7,562 bases of DNA. Source: M55B157 sp964626275 (lineage in GTDB: Bacteria > Actinomycetota > Actinomycetes > S36-B12). The stretch is taken from positions 1-7,562 of the forward strand of contig CAZVCZ010000085.1 in assembly GCA_964626275.1 (NCBI GenBank), read 5' to 3'. The position numbers and the translations under genes were made by a program. Below, one piece after another: positions 6,771 through 7,562 of this stretch; within the stretch, counting starts at the first letter, position 1, and the number at the start of each line of letters is the position of its first letter. Under the pieces are notes generated by a model. That model made no database searches. It worked only from the letters and a program-made list of their open reading frames with translations, and was not told where the DNA came from.

Positions 6771-7172
6771 ATGGTCAACGTGAGCGACCCGCAGCAGACC
6801 CCCTATGAGCGCTTCGGCGGACATGAGTTCTTCACCGCCCTCGTCCACGACTTCTATGTGGGCGTCGCCGGGGATGATCTGCTGCGACCGATGTATCCCG
6901 AGGCTGATCTCGGCCCCGCCGAGGACCGCCTGCGGATGTTCCTCGAGCAGTACTGGGGCGGCCCGACGACCTACTCCGACCAGCGCGGGCACCCACGATT
7001 GCGCATGCGCCACGCGCCGTATGTCATCGATCCCGACGCCCGCGATCGCTGGCTGCTCCACATGCGGGCAGCCGTCGAGGCCCGACACATGGCTCCCGAC
7101 GACGAACTGGAGTTATGGGGCTATCTCTCCCAGGCCGCGACTGCGATGGTCAACCACCTGCCGACCCCGTAG
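6771..7172 (+). CDS. glbO: Group II truncated haemoglobin (trHbO/GlbO type)
   Basis: A 133-residue haem protein close in length to M. tuberculosis GlbO (128). The LRMFLEQYWGGP (54-65) and RGHPRLRMRHAP (72-83) blocks match that protein almost residue for residue. Expected haem-pocket residues are present: proximal His81 (F8), Tyr29 (B10), Tyr42 (CD1) and Trp94 (G8), the Tyr/Trp set that gives trHbO very slow oxygen release. The family is soluble and is linked to oxygen delivery to respiration and to peroxide or NO handling; which applies here is not shown. The start is uncertain: ATG 6771 and GTG 6780 both precede the conserved PYERFGG, and neither has a good ribosome site. The frame stays open far upstream to 6336, but that part overlaps the DUF4262 gene antisense and is rejected. 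The alpha-glucosidase gene follows after 31 bases. Confidence 0.95.
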   Translation: MVNVSDPQQTPYERFGGHEFFTALVHDFYVGVAGDDLLRPMYPEADLGPAEDRLRMFLEQYWGGPTTYSDQRGHPRLRMRHAPYVIDPDARDRWLLHMRAAVEARHMAPDDELELWGYLSQAATAMVNHLPTP

Positions 7173-7189
7173 CACCCCTACTGCTTCGC

Positions 7190-7195
7190 TACGCT
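7190..7195 (+). promoter_or_regulatory. Possible -10 element (TACGCT) for a leaderless alpha-glucosidase mRNA
   Basis: TACGCT fits TANNNT and lies 8 bases before ATG 7204, so transcription would begin at or within two bases of the start codon. No Shine-Dalgarno sequence is present before this ATG. The haemoglobin stop is only 17 bases upstream, so read-through from that gene is also possible. No -35 is recognised. Confidence 0.35.
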
Positions 7196-7203
7196 GCCAG
7201 ATC

Positions 7204-7562
7204 ATGAGCAACGTCAGTGTCGACACCGACTGGTGGCGCCATGCGGTGATCTATCAGGTCTATCCGCGTTCCTTCGCCGATGCCAACGGAGACGGGATGG
7301 GCGACCTCCCGGGGATCATCGATCGCCTGCCCTATCTCGCCGCCCTCGGCGTCGACGCGCTCTGGTTGAACCCCTTCTATGCCTCGCCGCAGCACGATGC
7401 CGGTTACGACGTCGCCGACTACCGACGAGTCGACGACCGGTTCGGGGAGACGGCTGACGCCGAGCGACTGATCGCCGCTGCACACGATCTTGGAATGCGG
7501 GTCATCTTCGACATCGTCCCCAACCACACGAGCAGTGACCACCCCTGGTTTGTAGAGGCCCT
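7204..7562 (+). CDS. aglA: GH13 alpha-glucosidase (AglA type), N-terminal part
   Basis: The first 119 residues of a glycoside hydrolase family 13 enzyme that continues beyond the window; complete relatives have about 530-560 residues. WWRHAVIYQVYPRSF (10-24) is the first strand of the TIM barrel. D26, N28, D30 and D34 form the DxNxDGxGDL calcium-type loop, LWLNPFYASPQHDAGYDV (53-70) is the next conserved block, and DIVPNHTSSDHPWF (103-116) is GH13 conserved region I with N107 and H108. QVYPRSF and NHTSSDHPWF are typical of alpha-glucosidase and oligo-1,6-glucosidase rather than trehalose synthase. It should hydrolyse terminal alpha-glucosidic bonds of maltose-type or isomaltose-type sugars in the cytosol; the catalytic Asp/Glu lie outside the window, so the bond preference is open. 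Its position right after the haemoglobin gene matches glbO-aglA of mycobacteria. There is no signal peptide. Confidence 0.9.
   Translation, partial: MSNVSVDTDWWRHAVIYQVYPRSFADANGDGMGDLPGIIDRLPYLAALGVDALWLNPFYASPQHDAGYDVADYRRVDDRFGETADAERLIAAAHDLGMRVIFDIVPNHTSSDHPWFVEA

Noticed and set aside
7169..7192. GTAGC...GCTAC inverted repeat after the haemoglobin stop, as a terminator
   Set aside because: A 5-base stem with a 14-base loop and no T-run is too weak, and it overlaps the putative -10 of the next gene.

Overview
The window reads as ordinary chromosomal DNA of a high-GC Gram-positive bacterium (Actinomycetota). The codon third positions are G/C-rich, a DUF222/13E12-type HNH nuclease sits at the left edge, and a group II truncated haemoglobin is followed directly by an alpha-glucosidase, the same order as glbO-aglA in Mycobacterium tuberculosis (recalled, not searched). 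TANNNT-type -10 hexamers lie just upstream of start codons that lack a Shine-Dalgarno sequence, as expected for leaderless actinobacterial genes. I cannot name the genus from the sequence alone.

Layout. Positions 1-330 hold the C-terminal end of an HNH endonuclease that begins outside the window. From 353 to 6191 four genes run on the + strand with short gaps (16, 18 and 33 bases): a complete prolyl oligopeptidase, a small MscS-type mechanosensitive channel, a Rossmann-fold SDR-like protein fused to DUF2867, and an ABC1/UbiB-type atypical kinase. They could be one transcriptional unit, although a TANNNT element over the stop codon of the third gene may give the kinase its own promoter. The kinase converges with a minus-strand DUF4262 gene, only 3 bases apart. 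The DUF4262 gene and the truncated haemoglobin diverge from a 102-base region that carries a short direct repeat. The haemoglobin is followed after 31 bases by the 5' part of a GH13 alpha-glucosidase that runs off the right edge.

How the genes may work together. The first group combines a cytosolic proline-specific peptidase, an osmotic safety valve, a predicted nucleotide-binding protein and a predicted membrane- or isoprenoid-linked kinase. No shared pathway is evident and the grouping may be only general housekeeping or stress. The haemoglobin-glucosidase pair is the better candidate for a conserved functional link, between oxygen/ROS handling and alpha-glucan or maltose use. No stretch over 300 bases lacks a gene, and I see no tRNA, rRNA, CRISPR array, insertion sequence or prophage. 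I do not see convincing evidence for a new multi-gene system. The points most worth checking are the cysteine-rich DUF4262 protein with its shared divergent promoter region, the SDR-DUF2867 fusion without the usual catalytic residues, and the apparent leaderless starts.
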